The notes under the pieces: model-generated | What the model was told of the DNA's origin: nothing | The model's input: the letters and a program-made list of their open reading frames with translations, nothing else | The model's database searches: none | In this document: piece after piece, positions 1-5,390 of the stretch | Position numbering within the stretch: the first letter of the stretch is position 1 | How the letters are laid out: each line of letters starts with the position of its first letter | NCBI GenBank assembly: GCA_964427895.1 | Contig: CAYRUZ010000032.1 | Span: 1-6,281 of the forward strand | DNA length: 6,281 nucleotides | From: CAYRUZ01 sp964427895 | GTDB taxonomy: Bacteria; Patescibacteriota; Gracilibacteria; Peribacterales; Peribacteraceae | Direction: 5' to 3' | Program-made: the position numbers and the translations under genes

Positions 1-20
1 CCCGCGGTCCTCGGCTCCAT
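1..20 (-). CDS. Possible start of another minus-strand gene (partial)
   Basis: After the zinc-ribbon stop, an ATG at 20-18 follows AGCAGG by 6 bases, and a GTG at 27-25 in another frame is also available. Only six codons fit in the window, so the product cannot be named and the choice of start is open. It is listed because the gene string would be expected to continue. Confidence 0.25.
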
Positions 21-52
21 TCGGCACCTGCTCTTGGTTTGTGCCGTCTACT

Positions 53-253
53 CTACACCGGTTGAATCACGATCAGCTTACCCGGCCATTCGGCCACCTT
101 GCGGCACGCGGGGCACATCAGCAGGATCGTGTTCGGCTTCGACGCCGCCCGCTTCGCCCAGACGCCCTCCTCCGGCACGATCACGCCAGTATGGCGCTTG
201 ACCGCGAGATCCTGCGATCGGCAGCTGGGGCAGCGGACGGCGTGGCGACTCAC
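53..253 (-). CDS. Zinc-ribbon protein (66 aa)
   Basis: The GTG at 253 overlaps the preceding TGA (GTGA) and has GGAG 6 bases upstream. The protein has two Cys pairs, CPSC (C8, C11) and CPAC (C47, C50), separated by 35 residues with an EEGVWAKRAASKPN segment; this is the layout of a two-knuckle zinc ribbon. It is probably a small nucleic-acid-binding or protein-binding factor. It is the third clear CxxC/CxxC mini-protein or domain of the window (others start at 5279 and 4761). It ends in TAG at 55-53. Confidence 0.72.
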   Translation of the reverse strand: MSRHAVRCPSCRSQDLAVKRHTGVIVPEEGVWAKRAASKPNTILLMCPACRKVAEWPGKLIVIQPV

Positions 254-411
254 CTAGAACTCCGGCTCGTGTCCGTGCTGGTCCGATCGCGGACAGCGTC
301 CCACTCCGGCGTGTGTGGCAGCTCCGTGAGGTGAAGGCCGCCGTCGTAGTCGTCGTAGTCCAAGCCGCGAGTGTCTTCCGCATCATCGACACTCGTGGTG
401 TGATCGCTCAT
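250..411 (-). CDS. Small acidic protein (53 aa)
   Basis: The ATG at 411 has an excellent site, GAGGAG, 6 bases upstream. The product is strongly acidic in the middle (SVDDAEDTRGLDYDDYDGG) and contains LPHTPEWD, then a Ser/Thr/Arg-rich end. It has no recognised domain. Short Asp/Tyr-rich proteins of phages are sometimes DNA mimics, but nothing here proves that. Its TGA overlaps the next GTG (GTGA), which supports it being a real gene despite its size. The 53-bp gap before it (464-412) holds no convincing promoter; there is only a short GAATC/GATTC inverted repeat. Confidence 0.68.
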   Translation of the reverse strand: MSDHTTSVDDAEDTRGLDYDDYDGGLHLTELPHTPEWDAVRDRTSTDTSRSSR

Positions 412-464
412 CGTATGCTCCTCGCGCTGTGCGAATCGGGGTCGATTTATTCCGGGGCTGATTC

Positions 465-857
465 CTACAGCGCAGCCAACGCCTCATCGAAGTTCGCGTA
501 CACCTCGACGGCCGGCAGGCAGTGAAAGACGTTTTCTCGAGGTCCCACGACGATGCACCGCTTGTCCATCGCGAGCGCGGCCCCGAACTCGACGTGACGA
601 CCGCCGCGGCTCGACGTGGATCGCGGGGTCTCGGTGAAGTTGATCACCGTGTCGGCAGCGTCAAGGTCTTCCCAGTCCTCGAGCGCGAAGCGGACGCGTT
701 CCTTGTGTTCACCTTCAACGGAAAGACCGGCGTCATCGATCTGGTGATTGCCATGCAGCCACCGGCTCGTCACGACGTGGCCAATCGCCTGCAGGTGAGC
801 ACGGTAGTCGAGCAGCTCTTCACGTCGGGAGTAGCGAGCGGCGAGATAGATCTTCAC
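465..857 (-). CDS. Nucleoside 2-deoxyribosyltransferase-like protein (130 aa)
   Basis: The protein opens with MKIYLAARYSRREELLDYR, a typical first strand and helix of the nucleoside 2-deoxyribosyltransferase fold. It then shows LEDLDAADTVINF-type spacing (acidic helix, D61 to D69, then strand VINFTE), GGRHVEFGAALA (85-96, with E90 as the expected catalytic or substrate Glu), and CIVVGPRENVFH (101-112). The family moves or removes deoxyribose on nucleosides and nucleotides; phage members are linked to nucleotide salvage or modified-base synthesis, but many are unproven and belong to the wider SLOG superfamily. Length is near that of short family members. The GTG at 857 has GGAGG 7 bases upstream and overlaps the previous TGA (GTGA). 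It ends the tightest gene block, 53 bp before the next gene. Confidence 0.85.
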   Translation of the reverse strand: MKIYLAARYSRREELLDYRAHLQAIGHVVTSRWLHGNHQIDDAGLSVEGEHKERVRFALEDWEDLDAADTVINFTETPRSTSSRGGRHVEFGAALAMDKRCIVVGPRENVFHCLPAVEVYANFDEALAAL

Positions 858-1270
858 GAAAGCACCTCCATGGCCGTCTGTCCGGCCTCGATCTTCTTGC
901 GCCGTCGCGTCTCGGCGGCGTTCCGCACGTGGTCGTCCAGGTCATAGGCGAGGTGGCAGGCTTGGCAGAGCGCAGCCAGGTTCTCGCGCCGCACGTCGTG
1001 CTTGTCGTGTTTGTCGCCGGGCGAACCGTCTGCGTGCGCGGCGCCGAGATGGGCGACTGTCAGAACGATCAGCGTCGTCTTGACGCCGTCGTCGGCCTCG
1101 TTGTCGCCGCACCCGGTCACGACGCTCCACGTCTTCGGATCGCGCCGGTCGCGGGTGATGACCTCGCCGTTGGGAGCTCCGCACCACTCGCACTTCCAGC
1201 CTGCGGCCTCTCGGACGGCGAGGCTGATTGCTTTCCAGTCGACTGGGTAGCGACTCGGGTCCATCGGCAT
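854..1270 (-). CDS. HNH endonuclease family protein (138 aa)
   Basis: The core is CEWC (C27, C30), LTVAHLG (H74), ENLAALC (N97), and CQACHLAYD (C102, C105, H106), matching the HNH layout used by many phage proteins of this type, where the two CxxC pairs bind zinc and H74 with the Asn/His pair forms the metal site. The loop between H74 and N97 is longer than usual and rich in Asp, Lys and His (DGSPGDKHDKHD), so activity is likely but not certain. The ATG at 1270 is chosen because GGAGG lies 6 bases upstream and it shares one base with the previous stop (TGATG); the GTG three bases earlier is too close to that site. Its TGA overlaps the next GTG. It differs clearly from the HNH protein at 5279-4758. 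Confidence 0.85.
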   Translation of the reverse strand: MPMDPSRYPVDWKAISLAVREAAGWKCEWCGAPNGEVITRDRRDPKTWSVVTGCGDNEADDGVKTTLIVLTVAHLGAAHADGSPGDKHDKHDVRRENLAALCQACHLAYDLDDHVRNAAETRRRKKIEAGQTAMEVLS

Positions 1271-1611
1271 CACGAACCTCCAAACAGCGCGACGATGTCG
1301 TCATACGCGATCTCGCCGGGCCGCGGAACCGGCCGGACGATCCCGGCGCGAACGATGTCGCAGGTCTGCAGCGTCGCGATCACGCTCTGCTGCCCAGGAG
1401 TGATCTTGCGCTTCTGCGACTTCAGCTCGAGGAACGCGACGAGCCGGTGCCGCGGCGATACAACGACCAGGTCGGGAAAGTGCTCCATGCCCGGCACCTT
1501 GCGACTGTCGTCGACGTGGAAGACGTATCCGTCCGGCACGGCGTCACGGATGCCGCGCTCCATCTCAGCTTCGGTGGTGCTAGCGCGGTAACGATCGATG
1601 GATGCGGTCAT
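1270..1611 (-). CDS. VRR-NUC family nuclease (113 aa)
   Basis: This small PD-(D/E)XK-fold nuclease shows FPDLVVVS (P46-D47), the ELK motif (E62, K64) in AFLELKSQKRK, and the typical TPGQQ (71-75) after the active site. An N-terminal Glu (E15 or E17 in TEAEME) fits the conserved first acidic residue. Standalone VRR-NUC proteins are common in phages; the family includes FAN1-type structure-specific nucleases and in phages is thought to cut branched or joint DNA. Length matches standalone members. The ATG at 1611 is preferred (GGAGG 5 bases upstream, ATGA overlap with the previous stop) over the GTG at 1623. It is coupled to the HNH gene below by a TGATG junction, placing two nucleases in one translation block. 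Confidence 0.85.
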   Translation of the reverse strand: MTASIDRYRASTTEAEMERGIRDAVPDGYVFHVDDSRKVPGMEHFPDLVVVSPRHRLVAFLELKSQKRKITPGQQSVIATLQTCDIVRAGIVRPVPRPGEIAYDDIVALFGGS

Positions 1612-2045
1612 AGCGACCTCCACATCTTCTGATCGCCGCCGTACTCAATGCACTGATAGATCACTTGGGACATCACGGCCTTGTCGATTGCGTCCCGGCA
1701 CTGACGACCAACTTCCCCCCAGTAATCCCAGAGCAGTTCCGGTGTGACTCCCGCGGTGAATTGATCCCACACCTCTTGCGCATCTCGAATTGCCCACCGG
1801 GCTGCCCACTCGTTATGAGAACTCAGTGACTCGTCGTCGCTGTCAAACTCCTCGCCACCCGGAAGGTACGGAAGAGCGTTGTCGGTGATGTTGAGGAATA
1901 TCTGACGTTGTTCGGTGATCTTTCGGCGGCGCATTCTGAATCCAGGAATAGCGAGCTGCTCTTCCGGGAATCCTCCGATCTTGGCGCGCCACCGGTGCAT
2001 CGTATCGACGACGGCAGCAAGTTCGAATTCCAATTCATCGCTCAT
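1608..2045 (-). CDS. Hypothetical acidic phage protein (145 aa)
   Basis: The ATG at 2045 follows GAGGAGGG by 4 bases and shares ATGA with the micro-ORF stop. The product starts MSDELEFELAAVVDTMHRW and has a basic patch (FRMRRRKITEQR, 36-47), an acidic run (GGEEFDSDDES, 63-73), and a Trp-rich helical end (EWAARWAIRDAQEVWDQF, LLWDYWGEVGRQC). It has no Cys pair, membrane segment or recognised domain. It is translated just ahead of the VRR-NUC gene through an ATGA overlap, so the two products should be made in similar amounts; whether it works with the nuclease is unknown. Confidence 0.78.
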   Translation of the reverse strand: MSDELEFELAAVVDTMHRWRAKIGGFPEEQLAIPGFRMRRRKITEQRQIFLNITDNALPYLPGGEEFDSDDESLSSHNEWAARWAIRDAQEVWDQFTAGVTPELLWDYWGEVGRQCRDAIDKAVMSQVIYQCIEYGGDQKMWRSL

Positions 2046-2110
2046 GCCGCCCTCCTCGGGGTCTTCAGGAACGCCCGCAGCTGCCGTTCCGCCACCTTCG
2101 CGTCGCTCAT
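2042..2110 (-). CDS. Micro-ORF of 22 aa coupled at both ends
   Basis: The ATG at 2110-2108 overlaps the TGA of the gene above (ATGA), and its own TGA overlaps the ATG of the 145-aa gene (ATGA). The peptide begins MSDAKVAERQLRAFLK and ends basic (TPRRAA); it would form one amphipathic helix. The upstream AGAGG is about 10 bases from the start, so coupling probably does most of the work. The Shine-Dalgarno site of the next gene (GAGGAGGG) lies within its last codons. It may be a real micropeptide, or a leader whose translation carries ribosomes across the 61-base space to the next start. Confidence 0.5.
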   Translation of the reverse strand: MSDAKVAERQLRAFLKTPRRAA

Positions 2111-2445
2111 GACTCAACCGCCTCTTTGGTCCCCGCCGCGACGGCATCGGTGACGTGGTGAGAGAGAGGGGTCGGTGCTTGGAACGCGGACATCACGCCA
2201 TCGTGAATGGCCGCGGCGATCTCGGCCCGCTGTTCGGGCGTGAGTGCGATCGGCTTTGGATGGTGTCGAATCACGAAGTCGTTGTCGGTGAACCATTTCA
2301 GCAGGTGATTCGGCCCTAGCGAGTGCAGATAGGCGTCATCGAGCGCGTTGTGCAGGGAGTTGAGTTGCTCGTCCGTGAGCACGGCCGGTCTGACGAACTC
2401 GCTCACGACCGCCTCAAACATCAGATCGTCCATCGGGCTACTCAC
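2107..2445 (-). CDS. Hypothetical helical phage protein (112 aa)
   Basis: The GTG at 2445 has GGGAGG (2457-2452) 6 bases upstream, identical in form to the gene before it, and overlaps the previous stop by 8 bases. An ATG at 2433 is possible but poorly spaced. The protein is mainly helical and carries two similar helix starts, LTDEQLNSLHNAL (24-36) and LTPEQRAEIAAAI (68-80), suggesting an internal duplication or a paired-helix fold. Between them is a His-rich piece (FVIRHHPKP). No catalytic motif is visible. The much longer open frame upstream is a shadow of the neighbour. It ends in an ATGA overlap with the 22-codon micro-ORF. Confidence 0.76.
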   Translation of the reverse strand: MSSPMDDLMFEAVVSEFVRPAVLTDEQLNSLHNALDDAYLHSLGPNHLLKWFTDNDFVIRHHPKPIALTPEQRAEIAAAIHDGVMSAFQAPTPLSHHVTDAVAAGTKEAVES

Positions 2446-2731
2446 CGAGCACCTCCCGCAGCCCCACCGCAGCCATATCCACCGCGAGGTCGTCAACGTC
2501 GAAGGCTTCCTCAGGGACGTACCCCAGCACCGCCCGCAGGTCATCCCGTCTGACGATGGCGTAGCCGGGAGGGACGAGGTTCCTCGCACCCAACTCAACA
2601 AACGCTCTCCAGCTTGCGCGGTACTCTTCGGTGCGGTATTCCCATGCAAAATCTGGACACTTTTGGTCGTAACCCCTCTTCGCCGCCGCCTCGATTTGAG
2701 CGGCCGTCGCGCCCGTTTTTCGGTCACTCAC
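2438..2731 (-). CDS. Small phage protein of unknown function (97 aa)
   Basis: The GTG at 2731 is favoured because GGGAGG (2743-2738) lies exactly 6 bases upstream; it overlaps the previous stop by 8 bases. The product begins VSDRKTGATAAQIEAAAKRGYD, then a Tyr/Trp-rich segment (FAWEYRTEEYRASWRAFV) and an acidic helical end (YVPEEAFDVDDLAVDMAAVGL). It is not recognised. N-terminal AAxxxY helices with a central Trp-containing segment are common among small phage early proteins, but that says nothing firm about function. The same stop/start arrangement recurs at the next junction. Confidence 0.78.
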   Translation of the reverse strand: MSDRKTGATAAQIEAAAKRGYDQKCPDFAWEYRTEEYRASWRAFVELGARNLVPPGYAIVRRDDLRAVLGYVPEEAFDVDDLAVDMAAVGLREVLGE

Positions 2732-3074
2732 CGTGTGCCTCCCATCCTTCCTTCCGTCTCTTCCCATGCTTCCTTGGATCGAGTGATGTTACCCACCACC
2801 CGTCCTCCAATCGGGCCATGCCTAGCGCGGTGGGATCACGACACAGCACATCTCCTCCATCCGTGAGAACCTGGTGCTTGTCGAACGCCGCGACACTGTT
2901 GAATCCGTCGCCACATTTGGTACAAACGCACCGCGACGAGCCATGCCCCAACTTCCAGGTATAAACACCGTCGTATCGGTGTTGAGGTGTAATGAGTCCT
3001 TTTCGACGCTTCGACGCCGGAAATTCGCGTGGTGAGCCCAAATTGGCCCCTTCCTGTGCCAAGGTCATCTGCAT
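2724..3074 (-). CDS. Phage zinc-finger protein with CxxCG-AFDxH-CRDP motif (116 aa)
   Basis: The core reads CTKCGDGFNSVAAFDKH (C51, C54, H67), followed by CRDP (C78) and a GMARLEDGWW segment (85-94). This CxxC-GxxF-AFDxH-CxxP-G-W layout is a recurring small zinc-finger protein in phage genomes, particularly those of actinobacteria; its role is not established, and DNA binding is the usual assumption. Residues 16-33 are basic and the C-terminal tail is too (PRKHGKRRKEG). The ATG at 3074 is used, with AGGAG at 3090-3086 eleven bases away; a TTG at 3077 fits the site better (8 bases) and an ATG at 3068 is also possible. The longer upstream open frame is only the shadow of the preceding gene. Its stop lies inside the next gene start with an 8-base overlap. 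Confidence 0.82.
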   Translation of the reverse strand: MQMTLAQEGANLGSPREFPASKRRKGLITPQHRYDGVYTWKLGHGSSRCVCTKCGDGFNSVAAFDKHQVLTDGGDVLCRDPTALGMARLEDGWWVTSLDPRKHGKRRKEGWEAHGE

Positions 3075-3146
3075 CAAAACGGACACTCCTCTCCCGGCGG
3101 GATGGGAAGCCGTGCCTGCCCACCCCGCATCAACGCCCTTATCGTT

Positions 3147-3175
3147 ATAGTACAACCATGGTCGGGTGAATGCAA
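3147..3175 (-). promoter_or_regulatory. Weak candidate promoter in the 101-bp gap
   Basis: On the minus strand TTGCAT (3175-3170) is followed after 17 bases by TACTAT (3152-3147); an overlapping TATAAC lies at 3149-3144. Spacing is ideal but the hexamers match consensus at only three and four of six positions. It falls in one of the few gaps in the gene string and in an AT-richer patch, which supports a start for the downstream genes. The gap also shows a CCATGG centre but no clear terminator hairpin. Confidence 0.35.
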
Positions 3176-3646
3176 TCAAAACGGGCACGGGTCGCCGGCA
3201 ATCGTTCGTTGCTCCCAGATTTCCGCGATTTCTGCCCACGCGGGAGCCTTCGCCTGCATGTGGGCAATCACGGGGTCCGGCGCATCGTCCGGCGACCGGA
3301 AGAGCTCCGTCCGCAGCCATTCCTCCGTGCCGGGCGGCCGGTTCGCCCAGAACTCCGGGAACCCCCACGTCAACTCCGAGACCCGCGTCTCTCGCGCTTC
3401 GATGGATGCCAGATACCGGTCCCGCGCATTGATAGCCTCTGTGCGCTCTGCTGACCCGTCCGGGTAGTCATTGAGTAAGGCGGGGTCGTTCAACTTCGCG
3501 GCGATCCGCTCAGCGCGTTTCCGGTGCAGCGCAATGAGCGTGATGTCGTTTTCCAGGTTGTACCAGGTCAGCAGAAGCCGGTTGCGCCACTGTTCCGTTG
3601 CTGCGTGCGACGCACGGGCCTCGACCCGTTGGCCTAGACGTACCAC
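3176..3646 (-). CDS. Hypothetical phage protein (156 aa)
   Basis: A GTG start at 3646 overlaps the preceding stop by 13 bases; the Shine-Dalgarno site is weak (GGGAT or TGAG), so translation probably depends on coupling to the gene above. No alternative in-frame start gives a better site nearby. The product is not recognised. It is largely helical with many charged residues (NLENDITLIALHRKRAERIAAKL, about residues 31-53), then ARDRYLASIEARETRV, and a Trp/Pro-rich second half (WGFPEFWANRPPGTEEWL). It has no Cys pairs, signal peptide or membrane segment. It is the last gene before a 101-bp gap and may close a transcription unit. Confidence 0.75.
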   Translation of the reverse strand: MVRLGQRVEARASHAATEQWRNRLLLTWYNLENDITLIALHRKRAERIAAKLNDPALLNDYPDGSAERTEAINARDRYLASIEARETRVSELTWGFPEFWANRPPGTEEWLRTELFRSPDDAPDPVIAHMQAKAPAWAEIAEIWEQRTIAGDPCPF

Positions 3647-4248
3647 GTCTCAATCCCAGGGTCCGCCAGCACGACAGTCGGGTCCGATGCGAGCGAATCT
3701 TCCAGTGCCTCGTAACATGCGAGCCAACGGATCCACTTGTCGGTCAGTTCGTCGTTGTCCGGCTCAAACGTGAATCCGGCGCCAAGCTTCGACCGGTACG
3801 ACTGCATGAGGGCGAAAACCGCCGCGCGAGCCGTTGCCGCTTTCTGGGCCGGTCGCTTCCGGCGAGGATTATCGCCTGACCACTTGTCCCGTGCCACCTG
3901 TGCGTGCCGGTACTCCGCGATCGCACTCGATACTGACCCAGGAAATGGGGACGACACCACCCGAAACGGGATCGACTCGCTCATGAGCAACGCCTGGATG
4001 CCCGCCATTCCCTCGGTCGGTTGTTTCGTGACCGGATCGCGAGCCACGAACAGCACCACATCCGCACCGTCCATCCGGGCCGATTCAATCAACTCTTTAC
4101 GGGTAACGGTAAGCGGTCGCCGACGCGCTCCCAGGGACTCCGCCCGCATCGCCGCGTCGGTTGATCCGAACGACTCGCACTCGCCATCCACCTCAGCATC
4201 CACGTCGGACAGCGGTTCGTAGGTTCTGCTCCCGAGGATCAGTTTCAT
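3634..4248 (-). CDS. Conserved-looking phage protein, possible Rossmann/SLOG-type N-terminal domain (204 aa)
   Basis: The ATG at 4248 overlaps the previous TGA (ATGA) and follows GGAGGAA by 5 bases. The protein is not firmly recognised. The N-terminal half has the alternation expected of a Rossmann-like fold: strand MKLILGSR (1-8), strand ADVVLFVA (62-69), a glycine turn EGMAG (79-83), a helix, and strand PFRVVSS (94-100). The order resembles that of the deoxyribosyltransferase-like protein encoded at 857-465 (AADTVINF, then GGRHVEFG, then CIVVGP), but the GGR motif is missing. The second half is helical and basic (NPRRKRPAQKAATARAA) and ends with aromatic helices (KWIRWLACYEALEDSL). Its stop overlaps the next gene by 13 bases. 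A nucleotide- or nucleoside-handling role is a guess only. Confidence 0.8.
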   Translation of the reverse strand: MKLILGSRTYEPLSDVDAEVDGECESFGSTDAAMRAESLGARRRPLTVTRKELIESARMDGADVVLFVARDPVTKQPTEGMAGIQALLMSESIPFRVVSSPFPGSVSSAIAEYRHAQVARDKWSGDNPRRKRPAQKAATARAAVFALMQSYRSKLGAGFTFEPDNDELTDKWIRWLACYEALEDSLASDPTVVLADPGIETWYV

Positions 4249-4655
4249 GTCCGTTCCTCCCGTATCCGTTCCCGTAGTGCCGTCACCTCGAACTTCGGGT
4301 ATTCGTCATCCGTCGTGTCCACTGGTAGCCGCGTCCCGTCCCCGTCGTAATACCGGCACGCTGCAAACCCGCCCGAGGTTGCGAGGAAGTCGCTGAACGG
4401 ATGACCCGCCCGCCTCGCGTCCTCATACCCCATGAGCCGCTCGCTGTCACCGCGACCGACCACGACCACCTCGCGGCACCCGCCGTAGTCGTCCTTCGGC
4501 CCCGGCGCGATCCATTGGCTACAGGTCCCACAACATGCCGACCCAGGTATCACCCGTGGACCCTTCGGCGGATTCCGTTTCGCTTCCTTCCGTTTCGACC
4601 GGGCGATCCCGAACAACAGGTCGTCGTTTTTCTCTCCGCCCCGCGTCGTGCTCAC
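4245..4655 (-). CDS. Cys-rich phage protein of unknown function (136 aa)
   Basis: The GTG at 4655 is chosen over the ATG at 4697 because GAGGAGGGG sits 4-5 bases upstream of it. The product has a basic N-terminus (ARSKRKEAKRNPPKG) and then ACCGTCSQW (C41, C42, C45), GGCRE (C60) and FAACRYY (C100). CxxC-xxW, later GxC, and a final aromatic-flanked Cys is a layout seen in many small phage proteins expected to bind zinc or a metal cluster; no enzyme activity can be assigned. It overlaps the zinc-ribbon gene by 137 bases out of frame and ends in an ATGA overlap with the next gene. The overlap is unusual for this otherwise tidy operon, so a frameshift or sequence error that split one protein is an alternative. 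Confidence 0.75.
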   Translation of the reverse strand: MSTTRGGEKNDDLLFGIARSKRKEAKRNPPKGPRVIPGSACCGTCSQWIAPGPKDDYGGCREVVVVGRGDSERLMGYEDARRAGHPFSDFLATSGGFAACRYYDGDGTRLPVDTTDDEYPKFEVTALRERIREERT

Positions 4656-4761
4656 GTTGCCCCTCCTCTGCACAGTCCGCACACCAATGCCGACCATCCG
4701 GGATTGCTTCCCCTCCGCAACGAGTGCATATCGGGGTGCCGTCGCTGAATAACAGGGTCAC
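4519..4761 (-). CDS. Small zinc-ribbon protein (80 aa), overlaps next gene
   Basis: A GTG start at 4761-4759 overlaps the TGA of the HNH gene (GTGA), indicating coupled translation; there is no strong Shine-Dalgarno site of its own. Residues 12-30 form a four-Cys zinc ribbon, CTRCGG then HWCADC (C12, C15, C27, C30), a common fold in small phage proteins. The tail from about residue 35 is charged and low complexity, with no recognised domain, and runs out of frame through the first 137 bases of the next gene. The zinc-ribbon part is convincing. The tail may be only what is left of the frame after the natural function ends, or the two frames may once have been, or may still be, joined by a shift of reading frame. 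The function is unknown. Confidence 0.65.
   Translation of the reverse strand: MTLLFSDGTPICTRCGGEAIPDGRHWCADCAEEGQREHDAGRREKRRPVVRDRPVETEGSETESAEGSTGDTWVGMLWDL
4660..4668 (-). promoter_or_regulatory. Ribosome binding site setting the GTG start at 4655
   Basis: The minus strand reads GAGGAGGGG followed by CAAC or a shorter spacer and then GTG at 4655-4653. This is one of the strongest Shine-Dalgarno matches in the window and lies inside the upstream zinc-ribbon gene. It argues that the 136-aa protein is initiated independently. Confidence 0.65.
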
Positions 4762-5279
4762 TGTTTCTCAAACCAGAAGACGCCATCGGCCATGAATGCC
4801 CGGATTGATTCCATTGGCTTGTCTTTCTTTCGACCGTTGCACGCTTGGCAGGACGGGACGAGGTTGTCTATATCGTTTGTTCCGCCATTGGACACAGGTA
4901 CTACATGATCGACGTGGAAGTTTCTGAACGGGTGCATTTTGATCCCACAGTACCAACAGAACCCATAGCTCTTGTCCCACACGTCAGCCCGGATGTTGCT
5001 AGGGATCGGAGTCCTATTCCGTGTGAGCACGCCGGACGGTACGAGCCGGTACTCACCGCCGGGGTAGCAGTGGCTCATTCGCCCGCCAAGGTAATCTGTC
5101 GGCTTTGTGCCGATCGGTCCCGTTCCGTGGTCGTGCTGATCCCCGCAATAGGGGCACGTCAGCACGCGCCAGACGAGATACGTCCCACCGCGAGCCGTTG
5201 CCGTTACAAGGGAAACACCAACAACGGGCGCCCCATCGTCAATGAGATCAATGGTTACTGTATTATTGGGGAGTGACAT
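4758..5279 (-). CDS. HNH endonuclease with N-terminal Cys/His domain
   Basis: A 173-aa protein. The C-terminal part is an HNH nuclease domain: CWYC at residues 108-111, DHVVPVSNGG with D124-H125, DNLVPSC with N139, then CQACNGRK (C144, C147, N148). The CxxC pairs would hold a structural zinc, and H125 with the Asn residues would form the metal-dependent cleavage site (HNN variant). The N-terminal part adds a separate Cys/His cluster, CPYCGDQHDHG (42-52) and GGRMSHC (65-71), resembling small standalone phage zinc proteins, so this may be a fusion. The ATG at 5279 has GGAGGTG about 8 bases upstream. It is the first gene after the repeat block, and its TGA overlaps the next GTG start. Free-standing phage HNH proteins can be homing nucleases or packaging-associated; no terminase gene is in view, so the role is open. 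Confidence 0.88.
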   Translation of the reverse strand: MSLPNNTVTIDLIDDGAPVVGVSLVTATARGGTYLVWRVLTCPYCGDQHDHGTGPIGTKPTDYLGGRMSHCYPGGEYRLVPSGVLTRNRTPIPSNIRADVWDKSYGFCWYCGIKMHPFRNFHVDHVVPVSNGGTNDIDNLVPSCQACNGRKKDKPMESIRAFMADGVFWFEKQ

Positions 5280-5354
5280 TTCCGGCTCACCTCCATGAGT
5301 CGATGTTGTTACCGAGCCGGGAGCACTCCAATGCTGCCCGGCACCTCTTTGCCC

Positions 5355-5363
5355 ATTGTATCA
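5355..5363 (-). promoter_or_regulatory. Possible extended -10 promoter upstream of the HNH gene
   Basis: On the minus strand the bases read TGATACAAT, an extended -10 form (TGn plus TACAAT, five of six to TATAAT). There is no good -35 box at normal spacing. It lies about 75 bases before the HNH start at 5279, so it could start a separate transcript after the repeat block. This is inference from a short motif. Confidence 0.3.
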
Positions 5364-5390
5364 CCCCAATCCCCTGCAACACGGGCTACT

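Noticed and set aside
434..463. Operator or terminator hairpin before the 53-aa gene
   Set aside because: Only a 5-bp GAATC/GATTC pairing with a long unpaired interior and no T-run; too weak to call.
929..1591. Long plus-strand frame of 220 codons
   Set aside because: It lies opposite the HNH and VRR-NUC genes, whose motifs are clear; it has no ribosome site and shadow-type composition.
2446..2727. N-terminal extension of the 112-aa gene up to 2727
   Set aside because: It fully overlaps the 97-aa gene out of frame and is Arg/Trp/Cys-rich; the GTG at 2445 has an ideal ribosome site.
2348..2866. Plus-strand frame of 172 codons
   Set aside because: Shadow of three minus-strand genes with strong Shine-Dalgarno sites; Pro/Ser/Arg/His-rich with no domain.
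3075..3368. N-terminal extension of the zinc-finger gene up to 3368
   Set aside because: The added residues are a frame shadow of the 156-aa gene and cross the 101-bp gap; a proper ribosome site exists near 3090.
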